Notes: generated by a model from the sequence alone, not told the origin. DNA of 64,000 nucleotides from Pseudogymnoascus destructans (GCF_001641265.1 NW_020167531.1:682001-746000), one strand, 5' to 3'; shown: positions 39,314-51,049, counted from the stretch's first letter. Program-made: numbers and translations.

Positions 39314-40291
39314 TGTCATAGTGACATTCGTTGCACTCAGTTTGCTATCAAACTCAAGAGCAAACTTGAAAATCTCCTCCTCAAACCTACAAGTCACTAT
39401 ACATATTTTGGCTTATCACACCAACAACAAGAGCAATACTACTCAACAATTGCTACAACCATCTATGATTCATTACACGTCATCGCTCCTTAGTTACTGG
39501 GCCGATATTACCACATAGCATATCTCTACAACCCTCTATGATTCATTACATGACATCACTCATACTACCACATGACATATCTCTACCAACTAGAGGCCTA
39601 GGAGCATGAACGATAGCTCTAAAAGCTCCTACGAACCTCTATGATTCATTACATGTCATCGCTCTTTAGTTACCCACAAGATTGGTTAAGTTATTACATA
39701 ATTTGTCTATGACATAATTTGTCTATGACATAATTTGTCTATGACATAATTTGTCTATGACATAATTTGTCTATGACATAATTTGTCTATAAGGGGTACT
39801 CTGACCTTGGACCTCCTTTTACTTCCTATAGGCTACGAACCTAAGAGATGGTTCTATGGGATTCTCTTATGTCGACTACAGTTACCAAGCCTGGTAAGTC
39901 ATGGAAAGTCTTGGAAAATGAGAGAACTACTCCTTTAGCATAAATTGGATTGCCCTTTCCTTAAGAAAGGGCAAGCAGACAATACAGTAAATCGACTATC
40001 ACATACTTCCACGTCTTTTCCAAGCTTCCAAGCATTCATCTTGTTTGTTACTCCTTGTTTCTGAAAAGTCAGTGAGGTGTTAACCTCTTGACTTACCCCT
40101 GAGTTCCCAGACTCAACATTTGTTGCAACTTGTCTGAACCACTTCACTACATCACACACCTGATTGCTGCGTTGTGGAATAGTCTAAGTTACAACCCTTT
40201 TGCTCTGTTTCCTAAGACAGTGTGTTGTCTTAGTAAATTCATCCCTTCCTTGGGTGGCTAGATTCTCACATCTGGTGCACCCACCATTACA
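39314..40291 (+). repeat. Solo LTR, family S copy C (978 bp)
   Basis: Starts TGTCATAGTGACATTCG and ends CACCATTACA. Unlike copies A and B the flanks do not match (ATATT versus ACAGG), so the right side was rearranged after insertion. It carries an internal expansion of a 16-bp unit (see 39700-39792). Confidence 0.85.
39700..39792 (+). repeat. 16-bp tandem repeat inside solo LTR C
   Basis: GACATAATTTGTCTAT is repeated about six times. The equivalent position in copies A and B has one unit, so the expansion happened after this copy inserted. Confidence 0.9.
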
Positions 40292-40562
40292 ACAGGGCAC
40301 CCAGCTCACAGTAATAGCATATGAGAGTGTGAGTCGGAGGCTAAACGGATGCTATCCTATAGGTCTACTATAAAGGATACAAAAAAGATGAAGGGGGAAC
40401 CCCGTGAGTCAATTCCCTTAAGTACCCGAAACCCATCTGACTCGGTTAGCCCACCCAAATGATCACACGTGACCAGGGGGAACCTCGTGAGTCAATTCCC
40501 TCAAGTACCCGAAACCCATCTGACTCGGTTAGCCCGCCCAAATGATCACACGTGACCCGCAG
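40292..40562 (-). repeat. Element E, inverted copy with 83-bp tandem units
   Basis: Begins with one hairpin arm (ACAGGGCACCCAGCTCAC), then the TCTTTTTTGTATCC stretch in reverse, then two 83-bp units starting at 40393 and 40476 that contain GTACCCGAAACCCATCTGAC and GATCACACGTGACC. It mirrors 22544-22770 plus the array around Copia1. Confidence 0.75.
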
Positions 40563-42253
40563 CTACTCAGAGTCTGCTCCTTAGAGTGCGAGACGAGTAG
40601 AGATCCTTACACTTACCGCAAGTGCCACAATGTCGTGCTCTTGGTTTCCCTCCCTTTTGACCCCCGCCCTCCACACGCAAATCACGTTGCACCTGCTCAT
40701 CCACATCCTTTTGAGCTAAAACATTATGTGCATCCTTTACAGTAAATGCGCCCCCTTAGCGGATACGGCCCTTTTTAGCCCGACGGAGTTGCTAAGGACT
40801 TCATTTGCACACGAAGTGTGTGCACTTCAGCAGACAAAAGGGTCACTTTGTGAGCTAACAGTTCTATACCCTTCGCTAGCGCAGCAACTGTTTGAAAAAT
40901 TGGTGTTGGAGAGCTACCTTGATGACATGCAATACAACTCCTAACAAGAGTTGTTTGCGAAAGAGCATCAGTGGGGTTGCGAGGGGTCTGCAAAACCCAA
41001 GGATCTGCATCACGAGAGTGTTGGGGTATGCAACCTGACATCTAGCTTTGAGATAACTGCTTGAGGATGAAAGGGCACTAATCCAATTCCACGGAATCCA
41101 GCCTTTGCATTTTGGGTTGTAAAGGTCTCTAAATATGCTTCTTTAAAGGCTCTGAAGAACTCGACCTTGGTGATATGGTTGATGTGAGCCTTAACATATG
41201 TCTCAATCTGCTGACCATATGTGTGCTTTAAGACACTAAAACACCCCACGTCAAGTGGTTGAGTTAAGTGTGAAGAGTGAGCAGGTAATCCAGGGCTTTG
41301 CAATACTCTTGGAATTCAGCAGATTCATGACTTTCGTGCCCATCAAGTACTAACATGTGATATGTCCCTTTTGTTCGACTAGCAGTATGCTTCTTGAAGT
41401 GTTGAATCCAGTCGAGACCAGTCTCATTATCCGTCCATCCATTATTAGTAGGTTTGATCACCCAGCTGTCTGGAAGGTTGCTTTCTGTGTACCAACTTGC
41501 GAGGTGGCATTTCCCTTGAATGACCAAAAACGGAGGGAGATTCCAACCCTCACTATTAATGCACGCAATAGCTGTAGCCCATTCTCGATTTCCTGGTTGG
41601 ACAACTTTGCCTCTGCCATGCCGGTCTGCATGCGTAACAATCATTGCTGGACAAATTATGCCCATCATAAAGCCCGTTTCATCAAAGTTGTAGAAATAGC
41701 AGTCTTGGATGCCATATTTTGCCTTCATATTCTCCACTAGCTCACGATCTTCGCACAATGCCCTTTAAAAATCATAAATGCGATTAAAACACATCTTAAG
41801 TTCTGGTTGTCGTTTGACAAATTGATGAGCCCAGAGCTGTCTGACGCGTCTTCCTCCCCATGATGTTAGAATGAGATTTGCCATATCTTCCACACCAGCT
41901 ATCCGAGGCGCAAACCCCCTCGCATTTAAATCAAGTATATATCGAACAATGACTTCCTCTTCTGTTTTAGTCAAATTGTGATTTGCTGGCTGGCGCTCAT
42001 GGATAGTAGAATGACCATTCATTCTGTCACTAAGCGTAGAACGTGGCACATTGTAAAGTTTTGCAGCAGTGCGAAGAGTAATTTTTCTGGATGATTGAAT
42101 AGCTTCCATAGCTAAAATAATTTGTGCTTCTTGGGTTTGTACTGACATCATCAAATGTGAAGATAACGCGTGTTGGAGTTGAAAGGTAGAAGGGTCACAA
42201 AAAGTGTCCGGGGTCATGATATGTCCGGGGTCATGATAAACCACGTTATTCAT
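40563..42253 (-). pseudogene. Pogo4 transposase, decayed
   Basis: Related to the pogo1 protein along its length: QEAQIILAMEAIQSSRKITL, YNFDETGFMMGIICPAMIV, LVLDGHESHES and HLTQPLDVGCF are recognisable. A TAA near 41764 and a frameshift at about 41270-41300 separate the DNA-binding region, catalytic core and third acidic motif; further shifts lie around 41040 and 40780. The C-terminal zinc knuckle is reduced to CGTCGK at about 40610-40625. Flanking terminal repeats are not evident. Confidence 0.85.
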
Positions 42254-42736
42254 GATTATGTAATATTATGATTATTTGTGCTAACCCTGTGCATACAATA
42301 TATCTGTCACCTAAGAGAAATTTGATATATTAACATCTATGATAAATTACATAACTTGGTGTACAGGGATCTTGTTAATATAGGGATCTTGTTTATTTTT
42401 CTAGCTGCTTTACACACAATCGAGTATTTCTAACTACAATGACCTCCAATTCACATTCTAAGCTACTAGAGTCACTAAGAACCTCTTCTTCTTCTTCCTT
42501 GTTAACTTCCTTAATTGGCCTTTTACGTAGTCATCTACATGGTCGCTTTGCGACTAGCTTCTCTTCTGCTTCCTAGGCAATTTTTAACACATTAGCTATC
42601 CTAAACACAAATTCACCTTATAAATTAACCCTCTTGCCCTTTTTATGAGTACTCTATTGCTATAGTATTGCCTTGTGCTTACTAATCTCCATTCTAAGCA
42701 CAATTAGCTTAGCATTCTGTCTTTTAAGTAGCTTAG
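42254..42736. other. AT-rich, no supported gene
   Basis: Noncoding AT-rich sequence between pogo4 and an LTR fragment. CTTCTTCTT and TACTT words occur but no element terminus or coding frame can be supported. Confidence 0.4.
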
Positions 42737-42910
42737 TGTAACACTACTTCCTATCTAATAGGATGCATAGAGGTTTCTTGCATAAGGTTGACTTAACAGA
42801 GGACGCAGGGGATTAAACACAAAGGCTTTCTAAGTAACATGTTATAGTATTGTAAAGAATACTATATTAAGTTGAGCACGAACCTCCTATCTAAGGGAAT
42901 ACTATCTATT
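42737..42910 (-). repeat. Truncated G1-type LTR, 3' part
   Basis: The minus strand matches the last ~170 bases of the G1 LTR: AGATAGTATTCCCTTAGATA, ATATAGTATTCTTTACAATA and the terminal ACA. It carries small deletions relative to 27640-27822, and is inverted relative to G1. Confidence 0.75.
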
Positions 42911-43066
42911 GTGCCTATTAAGTACTAACATGCGATATGTCCCTTTTGTTTGACTAGCAGTATGCTTGTTGAAGTGTTGAATCTAGTCGAGACCAGTCTT
43001 GTTATCTGTCCATCCATTATTAGTAGGTTTGATCACCTAGCTGTCTAGAAGGTTGCTTTCTGTGTA
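42911..43066 (-). pseudogene. Duplicate fragment of pogo4-type transposase
   Basis: About 150 bases match 41335-41490 inside pogo4 with scattered C/T and G/A differences (for example GTACTAACATGTGATATGTC there, GTACTAACATGCGATATGTC here). It is a second, short copy of the catalytic-domain region, wedged between an LTR fragment and Copia2. Confidence 0.75.
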
Positions 43067-45643
43067 CTAATTACAACATTTTCTTCTGCCCATCGTTTGG
43101 GCAGAGACGAAGGCTCGATCGGTTGGCGTCTCGCTTTTGCTGCGCTCGGTGTTGCTGTCGAGCGCTCATTCCCACCGCTGCGAGGTTGTTGTCGCTGGGC
43201 GTTTTTTTTTTTTTTTATACCACCAGGAAGTTGTCACCTCAGCTTCCTGTCATCGACATTGCTGTCGTTGTGCCTGTAGCGGGCAACGCGCGCTCATTCT
43301 TGCCGCCACGATGTTGTTATTGCTCAGCGTTTCCTTATTGCCAGGAAGTTGTCACCGCAGCTTCCTGTCGTCGATATCGTTGTCGTCGTGTCTGTAGCGG
43401 GTGATGCCTATGGCAAGCGGCTTTCGCCTGGGCGACAAATGGCCCCGTCTAATAGATGGGCGGCGTTAGGATCAGTGTCCTCTTCCGCTTGCGGGGGAGA
43501 CGGGGATCTGGGTATTTTTACGCCTTTTGGCACCAGGTATCCCCTGATGCATCGTGAGAATGCCGGGAGCGGTAACGGCCTCGTAAGCACATCCGCAAGC
43601 ATATCCTGGGTTCCGACATATGAGACCCGCGCCTTATTAAAGGCGATCAATTGACGTATGTAATGGTAACGTACGTCAATATGCTTGGTGCGTCGGTGCG
43701 CCATTGGGTCTTCGGCGATGGCGATACACGCCTGACTATCGCCGAATAGCTGTACGGCGCCCCCCTTTCCGAGGAGTTCCCCCCGGTTAATTTCCCGTAA
43801 TAGTGACCGAAGCCATTGCCCTTGCTTGCTGGCCTCGCTGAGTGCGATATATTCGGCCTCGGTTGTGGACGTTGCCACGCACCACTGCTTTGCTGATGTC
43901 CAGCTCACCGGCCCCCTATTCAACATGAATAGGTGTCCTGATACTGATTGACGATCCGATTGATCGCCCGCGTAGTCTGCATCACTATAACCTCGTAACT
44001 CTGGTGGTTGACCACCGTCCGTGCTTCCGAACGCAAGCCGTAATTTCCGGGTTCCATTGACGTAGCGTAAGACGTGTAGAACCCCATTCCAGTTACGGAC
44101 TGTTGGGGCTGCGCAACTCTGACTGAATTGCCCCCAGACGTATGCCAAGTCTGGTCTAGTGCAAATCGCCATCCAGGCGATGCATCCGATTCCTTGTTGG
44201 TAGAGGTGTTGGTCGGCTTCTGGTTCGCTACCGTCGCCTTTTAGGAGTGCCGTGCGATCGTTCGCTGGCGTTGATAGTGGTGTGGCCTTTTCGAGGCCAA
44301 ACCTTTGGAGGACCTTGTCGATATACACTTCCTGATCCAGATACAGTATTCGATTCTTCCTGTCCCTTGTAACTTTGATACCGAGTATTACACAGACGTC
44401 CCCAAGGTCCTTGATCTTCCAGCGCTTTCCGATTCGCCGTACTACATCCTCGATGCCCCTGGGTCTTTGCTTAGTATTAGCATGTCATCAACGTATAATC
44501 CGACTAGTAGCCTCTTATCCTCCGTTGTGAAGATGCTTGGGTCACTAAACAGTGGTTTTAACCCGAGCTCGCTAAGTCCTTTGCAGGCCTCGATGTACCA
44601 CTCTCGCCCTTTTAGTCCGTAAAGTGATTTTCGTAGTCGTAGTACTGATCCGTCTGGACAGTTCAAGCCCTGGGGTGGTTTCATATACACTTCGGCGTGT
44701 AAGTCTGATCGAGGATATGCGCTAACGACATCGATTTGCCTAATCTCCAGGTCCTCGTAGGCGCCAATCGCTAGCAATAACCGTAGTGACTCTGCCCGGA
44801 TTGTCGGTGAGAAGGTCTCTAGGTAATCATCACCAGAGACTTGATTAAAACCCTGGGCTACAGTCGTGCCTTGAAACGAACGATGAGTCCTGTCGGCGTG
44901 TATTTGACGTTAAATACCCAGCGGCAGCCTAGGGCTCTCCTTCTAGGTGGGAGTTTGAGAGTTCCCACGTTCCAAGGGACTGAAGCTGCGTCAGCTCTTC
45001 TTGTGCGGCGAGTGTCCAGTCCGCTCCATTTACTTTATCATTAATGGCTTCTTGATAACTGTTTGGTATTGGTATCCTGTCGAGTGTTGTGTACAGTGCC
45101 TGTTCGTACCGGGTCGTTGGACGCCTCGCCCTGCCGCTTCGTCGAGTGGTGGGTTCACTAACAGTGTCTTCGTCATTGTAGGCTGCCCTGGCTTCGGCGA
45201 GTAGTTGGTCCATCGCATCGTCGTTAAGTCCTGCTTCCAGTTCGATGGCTGATTCCTGGTCGTCAGTGACGGCCTCACTCCTCTCAGTGCCCTCTAGCGC
45301 TGGTGCGCCAGCAATCAGTCTAGCCGTTGGTCGTCCAGTACTGTTGTCACTGGTGACTCCACCACTGGCCTGTTCTAATGATAATTGTGGTGGTGATCAT
45401 GTCATAATTACCTGATTAGGACTAGTGTGTGGGGTGACTGTGGGGGCGGCTGCAGGGGCGGTTGCGCTAGCCAAAGGTACGTCACTACCACGTGGTAATC
45501 CCCCCCTATCACCACCACTAAATCCATCGCAAGCATCGTATAGCTCCCCTATTAGGACCGTATCTTGGGTGGCGACAGGTACAGTACTGCCTGTAGTATT
45601 ACCATCGTCTCTCCTAGGCTGGCTTGCCTCATTGGGTCGAATC
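43067..45643 (-). pseudogene. Copia2: decayed Copia pol and 3' end
   Basis: The minus strand reads a linker rich in Ser/Thr/Pro, then reverse transcriptase (QIDVVSAYPRSDLHAEVYM, YVDDMLILSKDP) and RNase H (TSTTEAEYIALSEASKQGQW, KHIDVRYHYIRQLI), closely similar to Copia1. Frameshifts occur near 44440, 44600 and 44850, and the integrase and gag are gone because Copia3 begins at 45644. Downstream of the stop at 43408 is a 330-bp region ending in CAGAAGAAAA then TGTTGTAAT at about 43074, which looks like a polypurine tract and the first bases of the lost 3' LTR. Confidence 0.85.
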
Positions 45644-45761
45644 TGTTGTAATATACAGGGGCTACAGTAAGCGACCACACGTAGAACCACGAAAAAACTC
45701 TGCCCTTGCAGCTTGGAGCCTCTTAGTTAGTCAGAATTGAATACATCGAATTTACTCAACA
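45644..45761 (+). repeat. Copia3 5' LTR (118 bp)
   Basis: Starts TGTTGTAATATACAGG and ends TTTACTCAACA, and is followed by the primer site GTTATGAGCCCGG. The terminal five bases are shared with the Copia1 LTR. It interrupts Copia2; no 3' LTR is present. Confidence 0.75.
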
Positions 45762-45775
45762 GTTATGAGCCCGGA
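45762..45775 (+). other. Copia3 primer-binding site
   Basis: GTTATGAGCCCGG directly follows the LTR, identical in its core to the site in Copia1, and complementary to the anticodon region of initiator tRNA-Met. Confidence 0.75.
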
Positions 45776-45847
45776 GCAACTCCAAGTCGCTAAATTGATC
45801 AATATATACAATCACAGAGCCTAGGTACACCCTAGACACCATCATAA

Positions 45848-48515
45848 ATGGCAACAGTAAATAGGGTAGGGGTGGTCCTTACATCTCCCAAAGACTGGGA
45901 TGAATGGATCGAGACGATAAAAACAACATCAATGAAAGCTGGAGTATGGAGGTATATTGACCCGAACAATATTAATCCGCCTATTCTGGAGCCACCTACT
46001 CGTCCTGCCCCTAGCTCTGTGTGCGCCGCAGCACAGGCAGGCCAAGGGTTTGCAACATCTTCATCTTCGCAGCAAGCACCTGCAGGTGTGGCAACAAGAG
46101 GGCGATCCTCTACACAGCAACCTCAGCAGTCTGTCGAAGACCAACAACAACTTTCCTCACAACTGATGCCAATCACATATGCGAGTTTGACTGAAGATCA
46201 AAAAGAAGAACTTCGGAACCTAAAAGACGATTACCAACATGATCGTAAGATGTGGGAGAAACAAGAGGAAGCCGTCCAAGGCATACGCGCAAAAATACAA
46301 GAGTCAATCAAACGGGACTTCCTCCCATATACATATGGCTGTGATTCAGCACATGCGATGCTTGTGAATCTGAAAACACGCTTCGCACCTACCGACCGTG
46401 GTAGAATTGAAGAATGGAAGAGTGAATGGGGAACATTGCAAAAGATACCAAAGGGGTCAACGTCGATGATTGGCTTCTCCAGTGGGAAACAATTTTTGAA
46501 GTTGGTCGCAAGCTACAAGTTGCCGAAGTCATTGGACATACACCTATCTTTGACTTTTTAGGTGCAATCTCTTCCTCGTCACCACCATTTGTCAGTATCT
46601 GGGATATGAGACTCATCGACGAGTCAACGACATATTCTCTCACTCAAGTAATCACTGAGTATAGAGCTTACTGTCGGCAAACACAATTCCGACAGAAACC
46701 TCGGGGGGAGCATGGAGTCTTCGCAACAATGGATAATAGTGGAGAAAGTAGTGACAAGTCTTTGCAGCAACAGACAGCAATGACAATGAACCTGCAACAC
46801 TACAAGGCCACATAAATAGAAATACTTCTGCTAGACAATTTCCGTGTGGATCAAAACACAAATGGAGAGATTGTTATTATATTGTTGAATCAAAAAGACA
46901 CAGTGGATGGAAACCTAAAAAAGAAACTGAGATGAAAGTGCGGAACTACATTGCAGAAAGACCATCTTCCCAGTCTATAATTTCCAACTAGTTGAGCGAG
47001 AATGGATCAGGGGACAACAGTCTGCAAGACAGTACAACAAACCCCACGGCATTCACAGCCGTGTTCCCAGCATTTCAAGTGTCATAAAAGCCATCATCAA
47101 CTTATGAGCTTGCGCAAAGTACAATCCTTGATTCTGGAGCCACGGTGCACGTCTGCAATGACCGTGCAAAATTCCACAAATTCAAAAAGTGTGATAGTGA
47201 AACATATCTCCTCGCAGGAGATCAACAGGTGATAATTGAAGGATTTGGTTCTGTGAACATTGATGTTCAAAATAGCAATGGTCAACCAATAACTATCGCT
47301 CTTGAGGAAACAGCCCTTGTCTCCACTTTCCATACATCAGTCGCATCACTGCGCCGATTCATCAAGAAAGGCGTGCACTGGAACACGAAGACTGAATGCC
47401 TCACATACAGAGGCAAAATATTCTGCAAAACTCCGATGATACACAATCAATGGGTTTTAGAATACAAAAAGCATAAGGTTGTACTAGACATTGAGAAGGT
47501 ATTTCAAACCTCATTTGAACCAAGATGTGCCTTAAAAGGGACTGCAAAATAGTGGCACAACCGCATGGGTCACTTAAATCAAAATGCAGTGTACAAACTG
47601 CAAGAACACACACGAGGGGTAGAGGTGACAGACATGGACTACGACACAAACTGTGAAACATGCAAGCTGTCGAATGCAACCAAAATCATCTCTCGAAGAC
47701 CAATCCCACGGTCAACAATACCATATGAGAAGGTACACCTCGATCTCATCCAAATGCATGAATCATATGAAGGCTATGTGTATAGCATGCACTTTCTTTG
47801 CGACTGCTGTCGCATGAATCATCCATACCTGCTGAAGAACAAGCGCCAGGAAACACTTATGCAAACAATTAAAGATTTTGCAGCCTACGTCAAAAGACCA
47901 TGGAATTGTGAAATAAAGATCTTTAAGTTGGATGGTGAGGCAGGACTCGGAAAAGAATGGGAAAACTGGGTCGCAGACGAAGGATACGAAGTACAAGTTT
48001 CACCACCGCACACAGCAGAGCCAAATGGAGGCATCAAAAGATCTGGTCGCACAATAATTACCCGCTCTTGTGCATTAAAAGAAACAGCAAACCTTCCGAT
48101 GGAGCTCTGGTCAGAGATGTTCAAAACTGCTGGGTACCTCATCAATCGATCACCCACAGCAGTGCTCAACTACGAAACCCCATATGGACCATTATTAAAG
48201 CTCCTTAATATTCAAACAGAGAACGTTAAGCCTCTGTTGTCACATGTTCACATTTACGGGTGTCGAGCATATGTTATCCAAAACCGCCCAAAATTGGACA
48301 GACTTGAGAAGAGTGCACGAATTGGTTATTTGGTAGGATACAACTCTACGAACATTTTTCGCATCTGGGTACCGACCCTCAAAAAGGTAATAGTAACAAG
48401 AGATGTTACTTTCGATGAAAATAGGATGTTTGATCCACTGTACACTCCTGTCGCAACACCAGCTGAAATCCAGCAAGCGGTAGAAGTCATCGAACACCAA
48501 TTGATTTTCGCACTC
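45848..48515 (+). pseudogene. Copia3 gag, protease and integrase, 3' truncated
   Basis: Gag starts at ATG 45848 (MATVNRVGVVLTSPKDWDEW) and shifts frame near 46480, continuing to about 46815. A protease block at about 47130-47160 has SGATVHVCND (the LDSGA active site), then the integrase with HNRMGHLNQNAVYKL, CETCKLSN, HLDLIQMHESYEGY and a KLDGEAGLGKEWE segment in place of the usual DNG. A TAG at 47551 separates protease and integrase. The sequence stops at about 48515, before reverse transcriptase, at a junction with a pogo fragment. It is a different Copia lineage from Copia1/2. Confidence 0.82.
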
Positions 48516-48577
48516 AATTCTCGATATTCGCGATATTGACCTTCTGACCTTTAATTATCTACTTATCCAACTCTATT

Positions 48578-48900
48578 ATGCCTCGAAAACACATGATTAC
48601 ACTCGAACAGCGCCGTGCCCTTCGACATTAGGCACACAAACAGCACCCGAAACCCTCCTAGAAAGCCTGCATCAACTGGTTTCTTCACGAATTCAATCAT
48701 AGGCTCAGTCAATCGACAATATCAGATATCCTTAGTAACCGCTTTAAACATCTTGACAACTCGACCGACAACAACTAGACAACGAAATCGAACTGGCCAA
48801 TGGCCTCAACTTGAACAAATTCTCTACGACTTTTAGCGACGAATTGATAGCCGTGGTGGCTTTGTGTCACGATGCTCTCCAAGCCAATCACCTCAGCTTG
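48578..48900 (+). pseudogene. Pogo/Tigger-type transposase N-terminal fragment, stop-riddled
   Basis: ATG 48578 begins MPRKHMITLEQRRALRH; reading on gives AHKQHPKPS, KACINWFLHEFNHRLSQSTI and ILSNRFKHLDNST, a CENP-B-type N-terminal helix-turn-helix. TAG codons stand after RALRH, KPS and TDNN, where Gln (CAG) would be expected, as in C-to-T mutation. Homology fades after about 48870. Confidence 0.7.
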
Positions 48901-49343
48901 GCATTTCAATATAATGATATTTTCACTTTTACGATATTTACACGTGTCACCAATTGTATCGACTTAACGGGAGTTGACTGTAATGCGGCCTTGTCGGAGC
49001 CTTACTCTTGCTTACTCTTGGCAAAGGTCAGCTGTTGGCGGCGCAGCGCAATCTTAACTGCGGCTAATATTGGGTTGTAGCGCTATAGGGGCCGCCAAGT
49101 CTAAACTATTCCCACAATACCAAAAAATGCGAATCCACAATCCACACCCATGTGTGTGTATGGCCCTTTATTTGTCCATCAACGCTAACTGGTGCTGCCA
49201 CCGCTGTATTAGGTGTCAAAGCATGCGGAAATAGGTCCGGCGATACCGAAATAGGAAGGAATGCAAGGTTCACAATCCTCAGCCAAGACTTCAGCCAATG
49301 CTTCAGTAGGCTGAGGGCATAAATGTAAGATTAGTTCTCCCTC
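48901..49343. other. No supported gene; upstream of the GPI-protein gene
   Basis: The first part may still be decayed transposon. The last 100 bases hold the promoter of the next gene. No open frame with recognisable content. Confidence 0.4.
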
Positions 49344-49350
49344 TATATAA
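49344..49350 (+). promoter_or_regulatory. TATA box of the GPI-type surface protein gene
   Basis: TATATAA in the context CCCTCTATATAAGAAG lies 84 bases before the ATG at 49428, a fitting distance for a fungal core promoter. Confidence 0.6.
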
Positions 49351-49427
49351 GAAGCAAGTGCCTCGAGGTGCGATTGATCACCAAAAATATCTTCCAACCC
49401 AATCAATCCCGCTCTATAAACTCCAGA

Positions 49428-50166
49428 ATGGCCTTCTCTCTCGCCGGAGCAAACGTTCCCGCCCTTAGTGGCGACTGGTTCAACCCCGGACTCACTCCAC
49501 GTATGACGGGGAAGGATCAAACGCCAGCGCCATTCCCTGTCCTTAACGTCAGGAACAATTCGGCCACACCAACCGCACGAGGAAATACTGTGAACTTGTT
49601 TATCGACTCAGAATCCGAGGAAATTGAATTTGCTGCATCCATCATTACTGCCTGCGTGGACCATACCGTATACGCAATTCAATGCACCAAGGCGCCGGCG
49701 AGTATTGGCACTAATTGTGGCCCCGATGGTCAGGAAGTAAGCTTCAATTCCCTTCCCATATTAACGAGTCTTAACAAGTACTAACTTCATCTAGATTTTG
49801 ACTATAACTGAGGGGTCGGCTGTTTATCAGTGGGATTATACCGCAACAACTAGAACCATGGGCTACGACGTAACTGCCTCGCTCGTCGAATCATGTTCCC
49901 TTGCTGGTACAACCGCGGCTACTTGCGTTGGAACCGCTGGAGGGGAGGCCGCTGGTACAAAGACGTCTAAAACCGCAGTTGTAACGATAGCCAGCCCTAC
50001 TTACTACCGCTTCGATGTCGAGATAACAGGGGGCGCCGACAAGACCAAGAACCCATCACCTACCTGCGGTGCTAAGGGCGCAGCTACGAGTCTCAACGCC
50101 AAGACGATGGCGATTTGGGCGTTGACTGGTACCTTTGGCGTGGCTAGCCTTCTCTCGATGCTATAG
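49428..50166 (+). CDS. GPI-type cell-surface protein (226 aa, one intron)
   Basis: Exons 49428-49736 and 49795-50166 join in phase 0 over a 58-bp intron with GTAAGC, a perfect TACTAAC branch site (49779-49785) and CTAG. The product has TVNLFIDSESEEIEFAAS, DHTVYAIQCTKAP, NCGPDGQE/ILTITEGSAVY and YDVTASLVESCSLAGTTAATC, a pattern I know from ascomycete GPI-anchored surface proteins. The C-terminus ends in a hydrophobic segment (MAIWALTGTFGVASLLSML) preceded by small residues, fitting a GPI signal. The N-terminus (MAFSLAGANVPALSG) is a weak signal peptide; the start may be slightly wrong. Role: probably cell wall or surface; ligand unknown. Confidence 0.75.
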
Positions 50167-50779
50167 TCAAGTTGGAGGACTGTAATCACTTTATTTTGGA
50201 AGTTATATACAAATAGACGATATCTCATACTAATACTAGGCATTTTTGGAGTTGGAAAGGACGACGACGTACACTATACGTCAGTAGAGTTAAGATAATA
50301 AATACTCTTGTTTATAAGAAACGTGACTTGCAATGATCCAGTAAACGGTGGTTGTCGAAACTATGTGATTCGGTAGGAGTTTAAAATGAAGGAAACAATA
50401 TCTGTGGTTGAGGCCATTCCTACAACCAACCTTGTCGACCATCACGTCGCAACCAGAGTCTCACTTCTGGAAAACAAACCACAGGCCCCTAAGCACTTGT
50501 ACGGGCGAATAGTTTGTGGGGTTCTAAAATGGCTGTTCGCCACCAACGAAGGATACTCCGTGCTACAAGAATAAAGGAAAATCCAATGCTTTTCATCAAT
50601 TAATAGATTATCTAGGATATGGCTTCGATTACATATTCAAGTACCAAGTGGTGACGGCAGAACAAAAGGGGGGGGTTACATGTTGGGCGGAAACCGAAAA
50701 TAGGCCATGAGCCGGAAATCACGAACATACAGGCATCAATGGCAGTTATCGTTCGGCCTCCCAAAATATATATACGCCA
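50167..50779. other. Intergenic; no supported gene
   Basis: A 62-codon frame at 50386-50574 (MKETISVVEAIPTTNL...) has no recognisable domain and no close start context, so I leave it unannotated. A GGGGGG run occurs near 50670. Confidence 0.4.
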
Positions 50780-51049
50780 TCAATACATCAAGTCATCTCT
50801 AGGATCACAGGCATCATATGGTTCTTTCCACTGATTATGGAGCATCCTCTTCCCCCCATTGTCTTCTAGCGTCGCCGCGTCCCAGAAGACGTACCCCCAG
50901 CGACGAATTTCGTCTCGAATATAATACCCGTACAGATTGCTATACTTGTCATACCACATAATTGTCCAGGCAAGCGGTGGCGCGTCTGGTTCGTCGCTTT
51001 CTCCGCGAAATGGGAACGCGGCTCGTTCCTCTTGCCAAGCTTTGAGCTG
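50780..51049 (-). pseudogene. C-terminal exon remnant of an unknown host protein
   Basis: The minus strand encodes LKAWQEERAAFPFRGESDE, then LAWTIMWYDKYSNLYGYYI, RRWGYVFWDAATLEDN and a stop at 50780-50782. Aromatic-rich, globular composition and the acceptor-like TGACAG just before it suggest a last exon. No upstream exon could be found (51050-51400 has no matching frame), so it is probably a remnant. Family unknown. Confidence 0.45.

Noticed and set aside
39155..39400. A fusion frame that joins LTR sequence with NMDETGLRIG
   Set aside because: Its first 27 residues are antisense solo LTR C; only the later part is pogo3 transposase.
50386..50574. 62-codon frame as a small gene
   Set aside because: No homology I recognise, no signal peptide and no nearby promoter element; cannot be separated from chance.
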